From Streptomyces sp. CB02400 (GTDB taxonomy: Bacteria; Actinomycetota; Actinomycetes; Streptomycetales; Streptomycetaceae), in NCBI RefSeq assembly GCF_001905725.1, contig NZ_LIWB01000007.1:333090-397089 (forward strand): DNA of 64,000 nucleotides. Direction: 5' to 3'. The notes beneath the pieces are model-generated. The model was given only the letters and a program-made list of their open reading frames with translations. It searched no databases and had not been told where the DNA came from. A program made the translations under genes and the position numbers. Position 1 is the stretch's first letter; the number at the start of each line of letters is the position of its first letter. Of this stretch, positions 57,082 to 64,000 are shown piece by piece.

Positions 57082-57996
57082 TCAGCGGTAGCCGGTCACG
57101 TCCGCCGGCTTGTCCGCGTCCTGCACCTCGACGAGGTAGCGCCAGGCGTCCGGGCGGCTGCCGTCGAGGTCGGTGAAGCCGTACTCCCGGGCGAGGCCGC
57201 CGCTGGAGAGGGAGGTGCCGTTGAAGCGGGCCACGTCCGGGTCGGCGGCGAGGGCGGTGACGGCCCGTCCGACGTAGCGCGGGGTCTCGGAGATGGCGAA
57301 GTGGGGGACGTTGTCGAGGGCGTCGCGCCAGTTGTCCTCGCGTACGCCGAAGTGGTCGAGCATGATCTCCGAGCGGAGCCAGCCCGGGGTGAGGGCGACG
57401 GCCGTGGCGCCACGCGGGCCGAGTTCATGGCCGAGGGCGAACGCCATGCGCAGGACGGAGGACTTGGCGAGGTCGTAGAAGAAGGAGACGCGGTAGTGGT
57501 CGCGGTTGTAGTCGGCGGTGCCGTCGGTGACCTCGACGACCAGTCCGCCGGGGTGGCGCAGCAGCAGCGGCAGCGCGTGGTGGCTGGTGATCGCGTGGGT
57601 CTCGACGGCGAGGCGGAGCAGGCGCAGGCCCTTGTCCAGGTCGTGCTCCCAGACGGGTGCGTCCCAGTCGAAGAGGGTCTCGCCGCCCCAGATGTCGTTG
57701 ACGAGGACGTCCAGGCGGCCCTGCTCGCCGGCGATCCGGTCGACGAGTGCCTTCACCTGCCCCGGTTCGAGGTGGTCGGTCGGCACCGCGATGCCCCGGC
57801 CGCCCGCCTCGGTGACCAGGTCGGCGGTGTCCTCGATGGTCTCGGGGCGGTCGTACTCGGAGCGGCGTTCGCGGGTGCTGCGGCCCGTGACGTAGACGGT
57901 CGCGCCCGCCGCCCCCAGTTCCACGGCGATGCCCCGTCCGGCGCCCCGGGTCGCCCCGGCCACCAGTGCGACCCTGCCCTTCAACTGCTCCGACAT
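57082..57996 (-). CDS. SDR-family oxidoreductase, atypical
   Basis: A 304-residue SDR. The cofactor site is VALVAGATRGAGRGIAVELG. An extended loop, GRSTRERRSEYDRPETIEDT, and the active-site part with YRVSFFYDLAKSSVLRMAFA (Tyr-x3-Lys) place it in a group of actinobacterial SDRs of unknown substrate. The C-terminus continues with DAWRYLVEVQDADKPADVTG. It is probably cotranscribed with the SDR gene downstream. Confidence 0.92.
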   Translation of the reverse strand: MSEQLKGRVALVAGATRGAGRGIAVELGAAGATVYVTGRSTRERRSEYDRPETIEDTADLVTEAGGRGIAVPTDHLEPGQVKALVDRIAGEQGRLDVLVNDIWGGETLFDWDAPVWEHDLDKGLRLLRLAVETHAITSHHALPLLLRHPGGLVVEVTDGTADYNRDHYRVSFFYDLAKSSVLRMAFALGHELGPRGATAVALTPGWLRSEIMLDHFGVREDNWRDALDNVPHFAISETPRYVGRAVTALAADPDVARFNGTSLSSGGLAREYGFTDLDGSRPDAWRYLVEVQDADKPADVTGYR

Positions 57997-58097
57997 GTAC
58001 GGCCTCCCGTCAACGGCTCTCTGCTGTCGCTTCGAGCGTGACGGGCAATCCGGACACCTTCTGTCACCTTTTCGCGCCGGTCACCCGGGCGGGCCGC

Positions 58098-58727
58098 TCA
58101 GTGGCCGCGCGCGATCCATTCCTCCAGGTGCGGGGCCTCCGCGCCGATGGTGGTCGGGTCGCCGTGGCCGGTGAGGACCTCGGTCTCGGGCGGGAGGGTC
58201 AGCAGCCGGTCCCGGATCGAGTCGATGATCGTCGGGAAGTGGGAGAAGGAGCGGCCGGTGGCGCCCGGACCACCCTGGAAGAGGGTGTCGCCGGTGAACA
58301 CGGTCCCCAGCCCCGGGTCGTACAGGCAGACCGCGCCGGGCGCGTGTCCCGGGGTGTGCAGCACGGTGAGGTCGGCGCCGGCGGCCTCGATCACCTGGCC
58401 GTCGACGAGCCAGGAGTCGGGGTCGCGGTCGGGGTGGGTCTGCTTCCACAGCGGCAGGTCGTCGGGGTGCAGCCAGATGGTGGCGCCGGTGCGCTCGGCG
58501 AGGGCGGGCGCGGCGTCGATGTGGTCGTTGTGGGCGTGGGTGCACACGATGGCGGTGAGGCGGCGGTCCCCCACCGCCTCGGCGATGGCGTCGGCGTCGT
58601 GGGCGGCGTCGATGACGATCGCCTCGTGGTCGTCGCCGACGATCCACACGTTGTTGTCGACGTCCCAGGTGCCGCCGTCGAGGCTGAACTGGCCGGAGGT
58701 GACGAGTCGTTCGATGCGGGCGGCCAT
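58098..58727 (-). CDS. MBL-fold hydrolase linked to mycothiol formaldehyde dehydrogenase
   Basis: A 209-residue metallo-beta-lactamase-fold protein of the glyoxalase II type. The metal motif is THAHNDHID (HxHxDH), with HTPGHAPGAVCLYD and FTGDTLFQGGPGATGRSFSH. It overlaps the stop of the S-(hydroxymethyl)mycothiol dehydrogenase gene, so it probably hydrolyses S-formylmycothiol to formate, a role inferred from context. The ATG at 58727 is used; a GTG at 58730 is equally possible. Confidence 0.9.
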   Translation of the reverse strand: MAARIERLVTSGQFSLDGGTWDVDNNVWIVGDDHEAIVIDAAHDADAIAEAVGDRRLTAIVCTHAHNDHIDAAPALAERTGATIWLHPDDLPLWKQTHPDRDPDSWLVDGQVIEAAGADLTVLHTPGHAPGAVCLYDPGLGTVFTGDTLFQGGPGATGRSFSHFPTIIDSIRDRLLTLPPETEVLTGHGDPTTIGAEAPHLEEWIARGH

Positions 58728-59812
58728 CACAGCACCACCACCGAACGCAGCACGTCGCCCTGGTGCATCCGCTCGAAGGCCTTCTCGACCTCGTCGAGCT
58801 GGATGGTCTCGGTGACGAACGCGCCCAGGTCCAGGCGGCCCTGGAGGTGGAGGTCGATCAGCATCGGGAAGTCGCGGGAGGGCAGGCAGTCGCCGTACCA
58901 GGAGGACTTGAGGGAGCCGCCGCGGCCGAAGACGTCGAGGAGCGGCAGTTCGAGCTTCATCTCCGGGGTGGGCACGCCGACCAGGACGACCGTGCCGGCC
59001 AGGTCACGGGCGTAGAAGGCCTGCTGGTACGTCTCGGGGCGGCCGACGGCCTCGATGACGACGTCGGCGCCGAAGCCGCCGGTGAGTTCGCGGATCGCCT
59101 CGACGGGATCGGTCTCGCGGGAGTTGACGGTGTGGGTGGCGCCCATGGAGCGCGCGGTCCGAAGCTTGCGGTCGTCGATGTCGACGGCGATGATCTTCGC
59201 CGCTCCGGCGAGCCGGGACCCGGCGATCGCCGCGTCCCCGACACCGCCGCAGCCGATGACGGCGACGGAGTCGCCCCGGCCGACGTTCCCGGTGTTGATC
59301 GCGGCGCCGATGCCGGCCATCACGCCGCAGCCGAGCAGCCCGGCGACCTGTGCGGAGACGGCGGGATCGACCTTGGTGCACTGTCCGGCGGCGACCAGGG
59401 TCTTCTCGGCGAAGGCTCCGATGCCCAGGGCCGGGGAGAGCTCGGTGCCGTCGGTGAGGGTCATCTTCTGCTTCGCGTTGTGGGTGTCGAAGCAGTACCA
59501 GGGGCGTCCGCGCAGACAGGCGCGGCACTTCCCGCACACCGCGCGCCAGTTGAGGATCACGAAGCCACCGGGCTCGACGTCGGTGACGCCGTCGCCGACC
59601 GACTCGACCACGCCCGCGGCCTCGTGACCGAGCAGGAAGGGGAAGTCGTCGCTGATCCCGCCCTGCTTGTAGTGCAGATCGGTGTGGCACACCCCGCAGG
59701 CCTGGATCCGGACGACCGCCTCGCCGGGTCCGGGATCGGGCACGACGATCGTCTCGATCCGCACCGGCTCGTCCTTGCCGGGTGCGATCACGCCGCGTAC
59801 TTCCTGCGCCAT
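58727..59812 (-). CDS. mscR: S-(hydroxymethyl)mycothiol dehydrogenase
   Basis: A 361-residue zinc-dependent alcohol dehydrogenase of class III type. Catalytic zinc residues lie in CGVCHTDLHYKQGG and GHEAAG. The structural zinc site is CGKCRACLRGRPWYC. The NAD site is VAVIGCGGVGDAAIAGSRLA. It oxidises the formaldehyde-mycothiol adduct. Family relatives share KGG-type and LNWRAVCGKCRACLRGRPWY segments. The ATG at 59812 was used; the frame is open to 60778 antisense to the ABC gene. The hydrolase gene overlaps its end. Confidence 0.94.
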   Translation of the reverse strand: MAQEVRGVIAPGKDEPVRIETIVVPDPGPGEAVVRIQACGVCHTDLHYKQGGISDDFPFLLGHEAAGVVESVGDGVTDVEPGGFVILNWRAVCGKCRACLRGRPWYCFDTHNAKQKMTLTDGTELSPALGIGAFAEKTLVAAGQCTKVDPAVSAQVAGLLGCGVMAGIGAAINTGNVGRGDSVAVIGCGGVGDAAIAGSRLAGAAKIIAVDIDDRKLRTARSMGATHTVNSRETDPVEAIRELTGGFGADVVIEAVGRPETYQQAFYARDLAGTVVLVGVPTPEMKLELPLLDVFGRGGSLKSSWYGDCLPSRDFPMLIDLHLQGRLDLGAFVTETIQLDEVEKAFERMHQGDVLRSVVVL

Positions 59813-59945
59813 GCTGCTGACTCCTTCATCGACCGTGTCCGTACCCCCGACCCTACGCGGGAATGATCGCTTCCGCCGCCCGCCGTGCGGCGGGTCCGCC
59901 CCCGCGACGTAGCCTGAACCTCCGACCGACGCCGAGGGGGGCGAC

Positions 59946-61700
59946 GTGAGCATCACGGCAGAGGAATCCGGCCCGCCCGCCTGGCGGCTGCTCCTCGGAT
60001 ACGTACGACCGCACCGGTGGGCCCTGCTGGGCGGCGCCGTGCTGTCCCTGATGACCGGGGCGACGGGGCTGATGCTGCCGCTGGTGGCCCGGGACCTGAT
60101 CGACGACCTCTCGGACGACCGGGCGATCACCGGCGCGCTGCTGCTGATGTCGGCGCTCGTGGTCGCCAACGCCGTACTGGGGGCGCTGGGTTCGTACGTG
60201 CTGCGGCGCACCGCCGAGTCGGTGGTGCTCGGGGCGCGGCGCTCGCTGTCGTCGTATCTGCTGCGGCTGCGGATCACCGCCGTGGACCGCAGTGAGCCGG
60301 GCGATCTGATGGCCCGCATCACCTCCGACACCACCCTGCTGCGCGAGGTGACCACGGACTCGCTGGTCGGTCTCGGCACGGGCGGGCTGACGCTGATCGC
60401 GACCGTGGTGCTGATGGGTTTCGTGGACCCGGTGCTGCTGGGTGTCACGCTGGGAGTGATCGCGCTCGCGGGCACGGTGCTGGGGGTGATCGTGCCGCAC
60501 ATCAACCGGGCCTCCCGGCAGGCGCAGGACGCGGTCGGTGTGATGGGTGCCTCGCTGGAGCGGGTGCTCGGCGCGCTGCGCACGGTCAAGGCGTCCGGTG
60601 CCGAGCCGCGGGAGGAGCGCGCGCTGCACGAGGCCGCGCAGGAGTCGTGGCGGCAGAGCGTGCGCGCCGCCAAGTGGTCGGCGGCGGCGGGCAACACGGC
60701 CGGGCTGGCCATGCAGATCGCGTTCATCACGGTCCTCGCGGTGGGCGGCGCGCGGGTGGCGACCGACGCCATCGACATCGGGACGCTGGTGGCGTTCCTG
60801 CTGTTCGTGTTCTATCTGATGGCGCCGATCCAGCAGGTCGTCGGCGCGCTCACGCAGTACCAGACGGGCAGCGCCGCCCTCGCCCGGATCCAGGAGGCGC
60901 TGCGGCTGCCCGCGGAACCGGCCGCCGAGCCCGCGCGGCTGCCCGAGACCGGCACGGCGCCCGCCGCGCTCGCCTTCGAGGACGTCCGCTTCCGGTACGC
61001 CGACGACCTGCCGTACGTCCACCACGGGGTGACGTTCACCGTGCCCGCCCAGGGCATGACCGCGTTCGTCGGCCCGTCCGGCGCGGGCAAGACCACCGTC
61101 TTCTCCCTCATCGAGCGGTTCTACGACCCCGACTCCGGCGTGATCACACTGGACGGCCGTGATCTGGCCGACTGGGAGCTGCCGCGGCTGCGGGCCTCGA
61201 TCGGGTACGTCGAGCAGGACGCGCCGGTGCTGTCGGGCTCCCTGCGGGACAACCTGCTGCTGGGCAACCCCGAGGCGGACGACGGCACCCTGACGCGGGT
61301 GCTGAAGACGACCCGGCTCGACGGTCTGGTGTCCCGGCTGCCGGACGGGCTCGACACCCTCGTCGGGCACCGCGGCACCAAGCTGTCCGGCGGGGAGCGC
61401 CAGCGGGTCGCCATAGCCCGCGCCCTGCTGCGCCGCCCCCGGCTGCTGCTGCTCGACGAGGCCACCTCGCAGCTCGACGCGGTGAACGAGGCGGCGCTGC
61501 GCGACACCGTCGCCGACGTGGCGCGTACGACGACGGTCCTGGTCGTCGCGCACCGGCTGTCCACGGTGACGGCGGCCGACCGGATCGTGGTGATGGACGC
61601 GGGCCGGGTCCGGGCCGTCGGCACGCACCGGGAGCTGGTGACCGCCGATCCGCTGTACGCGGAGCTGGCGGCCACGCAGTTCCTCGCGACGGCCGAGTGA
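59946..61700 (+). CDS. ABC exporter, fused permease and ATPase
   Basis: A 584-residue half-transporter of the type I exporter class. The membrane domain has six helices (LLGGAVLSLMTGATGLMLPL onward). ATPase marks are Walker A FVGPSGAGKTTVFSL, signature KLSGGERQRVAIARALLRR, Walker B LLLLDEATSQLD and VVAHRLSTVTAADR. It is likely a multidrug or peptide exporter acting as a homodimer. The GTG at 59946 follows GAGGGGGG. Divergent from the mycothiol dehydrogenase. Confidence 0.93.
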   Translation: MSITAEESGPPAWRLLLGYVRPHRWALLGGAVLSLMTGATGLMLPLVARDLIDDLSDDRAITGALLLMSALVVANAVLGALGSYVLRRTAESVVLGARRSLSSYLLRLRITAVDRSEPGDLMARITSDTTLLREVTTDSLVGLGTGGLTLIATVVLMGFVDPVLLGVTLGVIALAGTVLGVIVPHINRASRQAQDAVGVMGASLERVLGALRTVKASGAEPREERALHEAAQESWRQSVRAAKWSAAAGNTAGLAMQIAFITVLAVGGARVATDAIDIGTLVAFLLFVFYLMAPIQQVVGALTQYQTGSAALARIQEALRLPAEPAAEPARLPETGTAPAALAFEDVRFRYADDLPYVHHGVTFTVPAQGMTAFVGPSGAGKTTVFSLIERFYDPDSGVITLDGRDLADWELPRLRASIGYVEQDAPVLSGSLRDNLLLGNPEADDGTLTRVLKTTRLDGLVSRLPDGLDTLVGHRGTKLSGGERQRVAIARALLRRPRLLLLDEATSQLDAVNEAALRDTVADVARTTTVLVVAHRLSTVTAADRIVVMDAGRVRAVGTHRELVTADPLYAELAATQFLATAE

Positions 61701-61823
61701 GCGGCGCGGGACGGCGCGGGGGCCTGGCTTGCCGTGCCCGGCGGGCCGGAGGACGCTCGTAGGAGAGGCCGTCCCGGCCCGCCGGAGGTCCGGGCCACGG
61801 CCCCGCGGAGGAGGTGGGTCGTC

Positions 61824-62189
61824 ATGACGACCGCGTCACAACCCGTCTTCGGCACCGACACGCTGCGCCGGGGCCTCGAGGCGGACACGTCGGCGCCGCT
61901 GATGTCGCTCTACGCGGACGACGCGGAACTGCGCATCGTGGACCGCAACACCCAGCCCAGCCACCCCAAGGTCCTGCACGGCCGGGACGAGATCGCCACC
62001 ATGCTGGACGACGTCTACAGCCGCGACATGACGCACACGCTGGAGGCGTGCGTCGTCCAGGGCGATCACGCCGCCTACTGCGAGAGCTGCCAGTACCCGG
62101 ACGGGGTGCGGGTGCTGTCGGAGTCGATGCTCACACTGCGGGACGGCAAGATCACCGGACAGGTGATGATCCAGGCCTGGGACGAGTAG
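61824..62189 (+). CDS. SnoaL-like (NTF2 fold) protein
   Basis: A 121-residue NTF2-fold protein. It has RRGLEADTSAPLMSLYADDA, ELRIVDRNTQPSHPKVLHGR and MLTLRDGKITGQVMIQAWDE, matching the nuclear-transport-factor-2/SnoaL-like pattern. Such proteins may be enzymes or ligand binders; no substrate can be named. The ATG at 61824 follows GGAGGAGGTGGG. It lies 123 bases after the ABC exporter. Confidence 0.9.
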   Translation: MTTASQPVFGTDTLRRGLEADTSAPLMSLYADDAELRIVDRNTQPSHPKVLHGRDEIATMLDDVYSRDMTHTLEACVVQGDHAAYCESCQYPDGVRVLSESMLTLRDGKITGQVMIQAWDE

Positions 62190-62209
62190 GAACGGCGGTA
62201 CGGAGGTGA

Positions 62210-63202
62210 TCAGCGCATCCAGGCGCTGTACTGCATGACATCGCCCGCCCGCACACCGTACTCGGGCTGATCGGTGGTGAACGTCTCCTCCAGACCGAGG
62301 ACGGCACCCGTGGACGGGTCCAGGATCAGCATGTGGCGGACGCCGGAGCCGTCGTCGTACACGTAGGCCTGGCCGGGCCGGCCCAGCCGGTCCGTCACCC
62401 CGCCCACCGGCCGCAGCCCCTCGGCGTCCGCCAGCAGCCGGGCGAGCGCGGCGGACTCGCGGGCGCCGAGCGTCCAGTGGTCCAGCAACTGCGCGGTGGC
62501 GGCGAGGAGTTCGGGCGTCGTCCGGATCTCGCCGTGCACCGCCTCGGTGAGGTAGGCCCGCAGCCGGCCGGTGTCGTGCGGCGGACGCGCGGCGGGCGGG
62601 GCGTCGCTCCAGCTCGGTGGGAAGGCCCGCCGGCTGATCACCTGTCCGTCGTCGACGAGGCGCGGCTCGCCGTCCTCGTCGGTGAGGACGGGTCGGCCCG
62701 GGTGCCGGGGGTCGGTGGCCACGACGAGTTCGGTGTGCCGGCCGTCCGCCGTCCAGCGCACGATGCGCTCCTCGGGCAGGGTGACCGGCGGCTCCGTGTC
62801 GCTCATACCCAGGCTCCACGACTGCACGTGCGTGCCCTTGCGCAGCGCCGGGGCGCCGTCGGCCGCGGCGGTCGCGGCCCGCTCGGCGAGCCGGTCCAGG
62901 GGTACGGGTGTGGAGTCGGCCAGGACGGCCAGCGGGCGGGGCGCGGCGATCGCGGGGGTGGCGGCGGGACCGCCGAGCAGCAGGACGGAGGTGAGCGCGG
63001 CGACGGCGGCGACGGCCGCGAGGGCCCAGGCCGGCCGGAAGCGGCCTCCGAGCCGCAGCGGGATGCGCCGTCCGGTGCTCCGGTCGTCCAGCAGCCGGCC
63101 GAGCCGGTGTTCCGCGCGGTGGTCGAGGGGGCCGTCGCCGAAGCGGGGGCCGTCGTCCGGCACCGGGTTGGCGCGGCGCAGCAGGTCGAGTTCGTCAGTC
63201 AT
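62210..63202 (-). CDS. CU044_5270-family protein, partner of the ECF sigma factor
   Basis: A 330-residue membrane protein. Residues about 1-55 are cytoplasmic and charged (MTDELDLLRRANPVPDDGPR). A membrane helix follows (AWALAAVAAVAALTSVLLLG, about 58-77), then a secreted domain with WTLGARESAALARLLADAEG, GVTDRLGRPGQAYVYDDGSG and MLILDPSTGAVLGLEETFTT. This is the CU044_5270 family, usually beside ECF sigma factors, possibly acting as anti-sigma or sensor. It overlaps the sigma gene by eight bases. Confidence 0.9.
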   Translation of the reverse strand: MTDELDLLRRANPVPDDGPRFGDGPLDHRAEHRLGRLLDDRSTGRRIPLRLGGRFRPAWALAAVAAVAALTSVLLLGGPAATPAIAAPRPLAVLADSTPVPLDRLAERAATAAADGAPALRKGTHVQSWSLGMSDTEPPVTLPEERIVRWTADGRHTELVVATDPRHPGRPVLTDEDGEPRLVDDGQVISRRAFPPSWSDAPPAARPPHDTGRLRAYLTEAVHGEIRTTPELLAATAQLLDHWTLGARESAALARLLADAEGLRPVGGVTDRLGRPGQAYVYDDGSGVRHMLILDPSTGAVLGLEETFTTDQPEYGVRAGDVMQYSAWMR

Positions 63203-63740
63203 GGCCGTGGTCCTTGGAGGCGTTCGCGTCGGCGAGTGCGGGGCACAGTCGGTCGATCTCGGCTCTCAGCCGCCGGCGGGCGCGGTGCAGCCGCATGGTG
63301 GCGGCCCGCCGGCCGCAGCCGAGGGCGACGGCGACCTCGTCGATGCCGAGTTCCTCCCAGGCGGTCAGCCGCAGCACCTCCTGGTCGCCGGGGGCGAGCC
63401 GGGCCAGCGCCTCGTGCACCCAGTCGCCCGGCGTCTCGGTGCCGGGGCCGGACACGACGTGCCGGCGGTGGGCGGTGTGGTCGTTGCCGAGCCGGTCGAC
63501 GAGCCGTCGGCGGCGCCCCTGGCCGCGTACCGCGTTGGCCAGACAGTTGCGTGCCACCCCGTACAGCCAGGGCAGCGGGGAGGCCGGCAGGTCCGCCCGG
63601 CGCCGCCAGGCGACCGTGAACACCTCCGCCACCACTTCCTCCACCTCACTCGTACGCCCGTCCAGTCGCCGCGCGACATAGCGGCTGACCGCCCAGTAGT
63701 GCTCGCGATAGGCAGCGGCGAAGATCTCGTCGTCGCTCAT
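63195..63740 (-). CDS. ECF-type RNA polymerase sigma factor
   Basis: A 181-residue sigma-70 family factor. Region 2 has FAAAYREHYWAVSRYVARRL and VAEVFTVAWRRRADLPASPL, then PWLYGVARNCLANAVRGQGR. Region 4 has LARLAPGDQEVLRLTAWEEL, GIDEVAVALGCGRRAATMRL. It fits the ECF group that is coupled to CU044_5270 proteins. The ATG at 63740 matches the family start; the frame is open to 63959 but antisense to ctaD. Overlap with the partner gene indicates coupling. Confidence 0.93.
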   Translation of the reverse strand: MSDDEIFAAAYREHYWAVSRYVARRLDGRTSEVEEVVAEVFTVAWRRRADLPASPLPWLYGVARNCLANAVRGQGRRRRLVDRLGNDHTAHRRHVVSGPGTETPGDWVHEALARLAPGDQEVLRLTAWEELGIDEVAVALGCGRRAATMRLHRARRRLRAEIDRLCPALADANASKDHGHD

Positions 63741-63846
63741 GTCCCGTTCGTGTCCGGCTCCCCCGTGATCGTCACAGCCGTGTGCCGTGATCCATGTCGC
63801 ATCCTCCGAGTGTGACCGGCGCGCGGGGCACGGACACAGGCGGGTC

Positions 63847-64000
63847 GTGAAAAGCATCAACGGACTCAGGGGCCGCAAGGGCCTCACGTGGCTGACGACC
63901 ACGGACCACAAGACGATCGGCACGCTGTATCTGGTGACGTCGTTCGTGTTCTTCATCATCGGTGGCGTGATGGCCCTGGTGATGCGCGCCGAGCTGGCCC
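63847..64000 (+). CDS. ctaD: Cytochrome c oxidase subunit I paralogue, partial
   Basis: The first 51 codons of a ctaD gene. The translation has GLTWLTTTDHKTIGTLYLVT and FFIIGGVMALVMRAELA, the first membrane helix of haem-copper oxidase subunit I. The N-terminus is shorter than in the main CtaD of Streptomyces, so this looks like a second, orphan copy. Neighbouring ctaC or ctaE genes are not visible; they may lie to the right. The GTG at 63847 has a weak ribosome site. Confidence 0.88.
   Translation, partial: MKSINGLRGRKGLTWLTTTDHKTIGTLYLVTSFVFFIIGGVMALVMRAELA

Overview
The window is a 64 kb piece of a Streptomyces (or very close relative) chromosome. This is inferred from the very high GC with strongly GC-biased third codon positions, frequent GTG/TTG starts, and families typical of the genus: an XRE/DUF397 pair, DUF5133, DUF5709, DUF3662, MglB-like roadblock proteins, multidomain SpoIIE phosphatases, mycothiol-linked formaldehyde oxidation and an F420-type PPOX protein. 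No rRNA, tRNA, CRISPR array, transposase or phage gene was seen, so this looks like vertically inherited chromosome with accessory cassettes.

Layout. 1-2.5 kb: a molybdopterin oxidoreductase coupled to a truncated small gene. 2.7-6.4 kb: a Methyltransf_19 protein, an XRE/DUF397 regulator pair with what looks like a decayed ATPase opposite it, and a small helical protein. 6.6-10.9 kb: a membrane SpoIIE phosphatase and an FprA-type ferredoxin reductase. 10.9-17 kb: a GH65 enzyme, a DevS-like GAF histidine kinase and a divergent flavohaemoglobin. 17-19.2 kb: three roadblock-type proteins and a DUF4388-like protein. 19.6-22.6 kb: unknown and membrane proteins, and an interspersed palindromic repeat. 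22.7-24.1 kb: a graspetide (omega-ester peptide) locus. 24.3-31 kb: a GlxA-type regulator, DUF5133, an ABC exporter, an aldo/keto reductase, a VOC protein and a Gfo/Idh/MocA oxidoreductase. 31.3-32.5 kb: a secreted GH64 beta-1,3-glucanase behind operator-like sites. 32.7-36 kb: stress-type small proteins, an orphan proteasome beta subunit and a polytopic membrane protein. 36.2-42.2 kb: GH65 plus a beta-phosphoglucomutase-like HAD protein, a small-molecule kinase, a GNAT protein and a GT39-like mannosyltransferase. 42.2-47.1 kb: DUF3662, RpiR and a SpoIIE phosphatase with an N-terminal ANTAR domain. 47.1-55 kb: a peptidoglycan-binding protein, a second ATP-grasp protein, TetR and a Zn-ribbon/OB protein sharing an operator, a PPOX protein, a methyltransferase, a MalY-type aminotransferase, a secreted protease and an EamA transporter. 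55-59.8 kb: an L,D-transpeptidase, two SDRs and the mycothiol formaldehyde operon. 59.9-64 kb: an ABC exporter, a SnoaL-like protein, an ECF sigma/CU044_5270 pair and the start of a ctaD paralogue.

How it works together. Several blocks form functional units: redox and NO handling (flavohaemoglobin, haem-type GAF kinase, FprA with an iron-box-like site), glucan and disaccharide use (GH64; GH65 with a HAD mutase; a second GH65), envelope remodelling (L,D-transpeptidase, PG-binding protein, protease, GT39) and formaldehyde detoxification. The clearest specialised-metabolism element is the two-gene graspetide cassette at 22.7-23.9 kb, which has no methyltransferase beside it. Other points worth pursuing are the orphan proteasome beta subunit, the roadblock cluster with no GTPase, the molybdoenzyme that has lost its Fe-S cysteines, the decayed ATPase, and the operator shared by TetR and the Zn-ribbon gene. 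All family assignments are from reading the translations; no database search was run.
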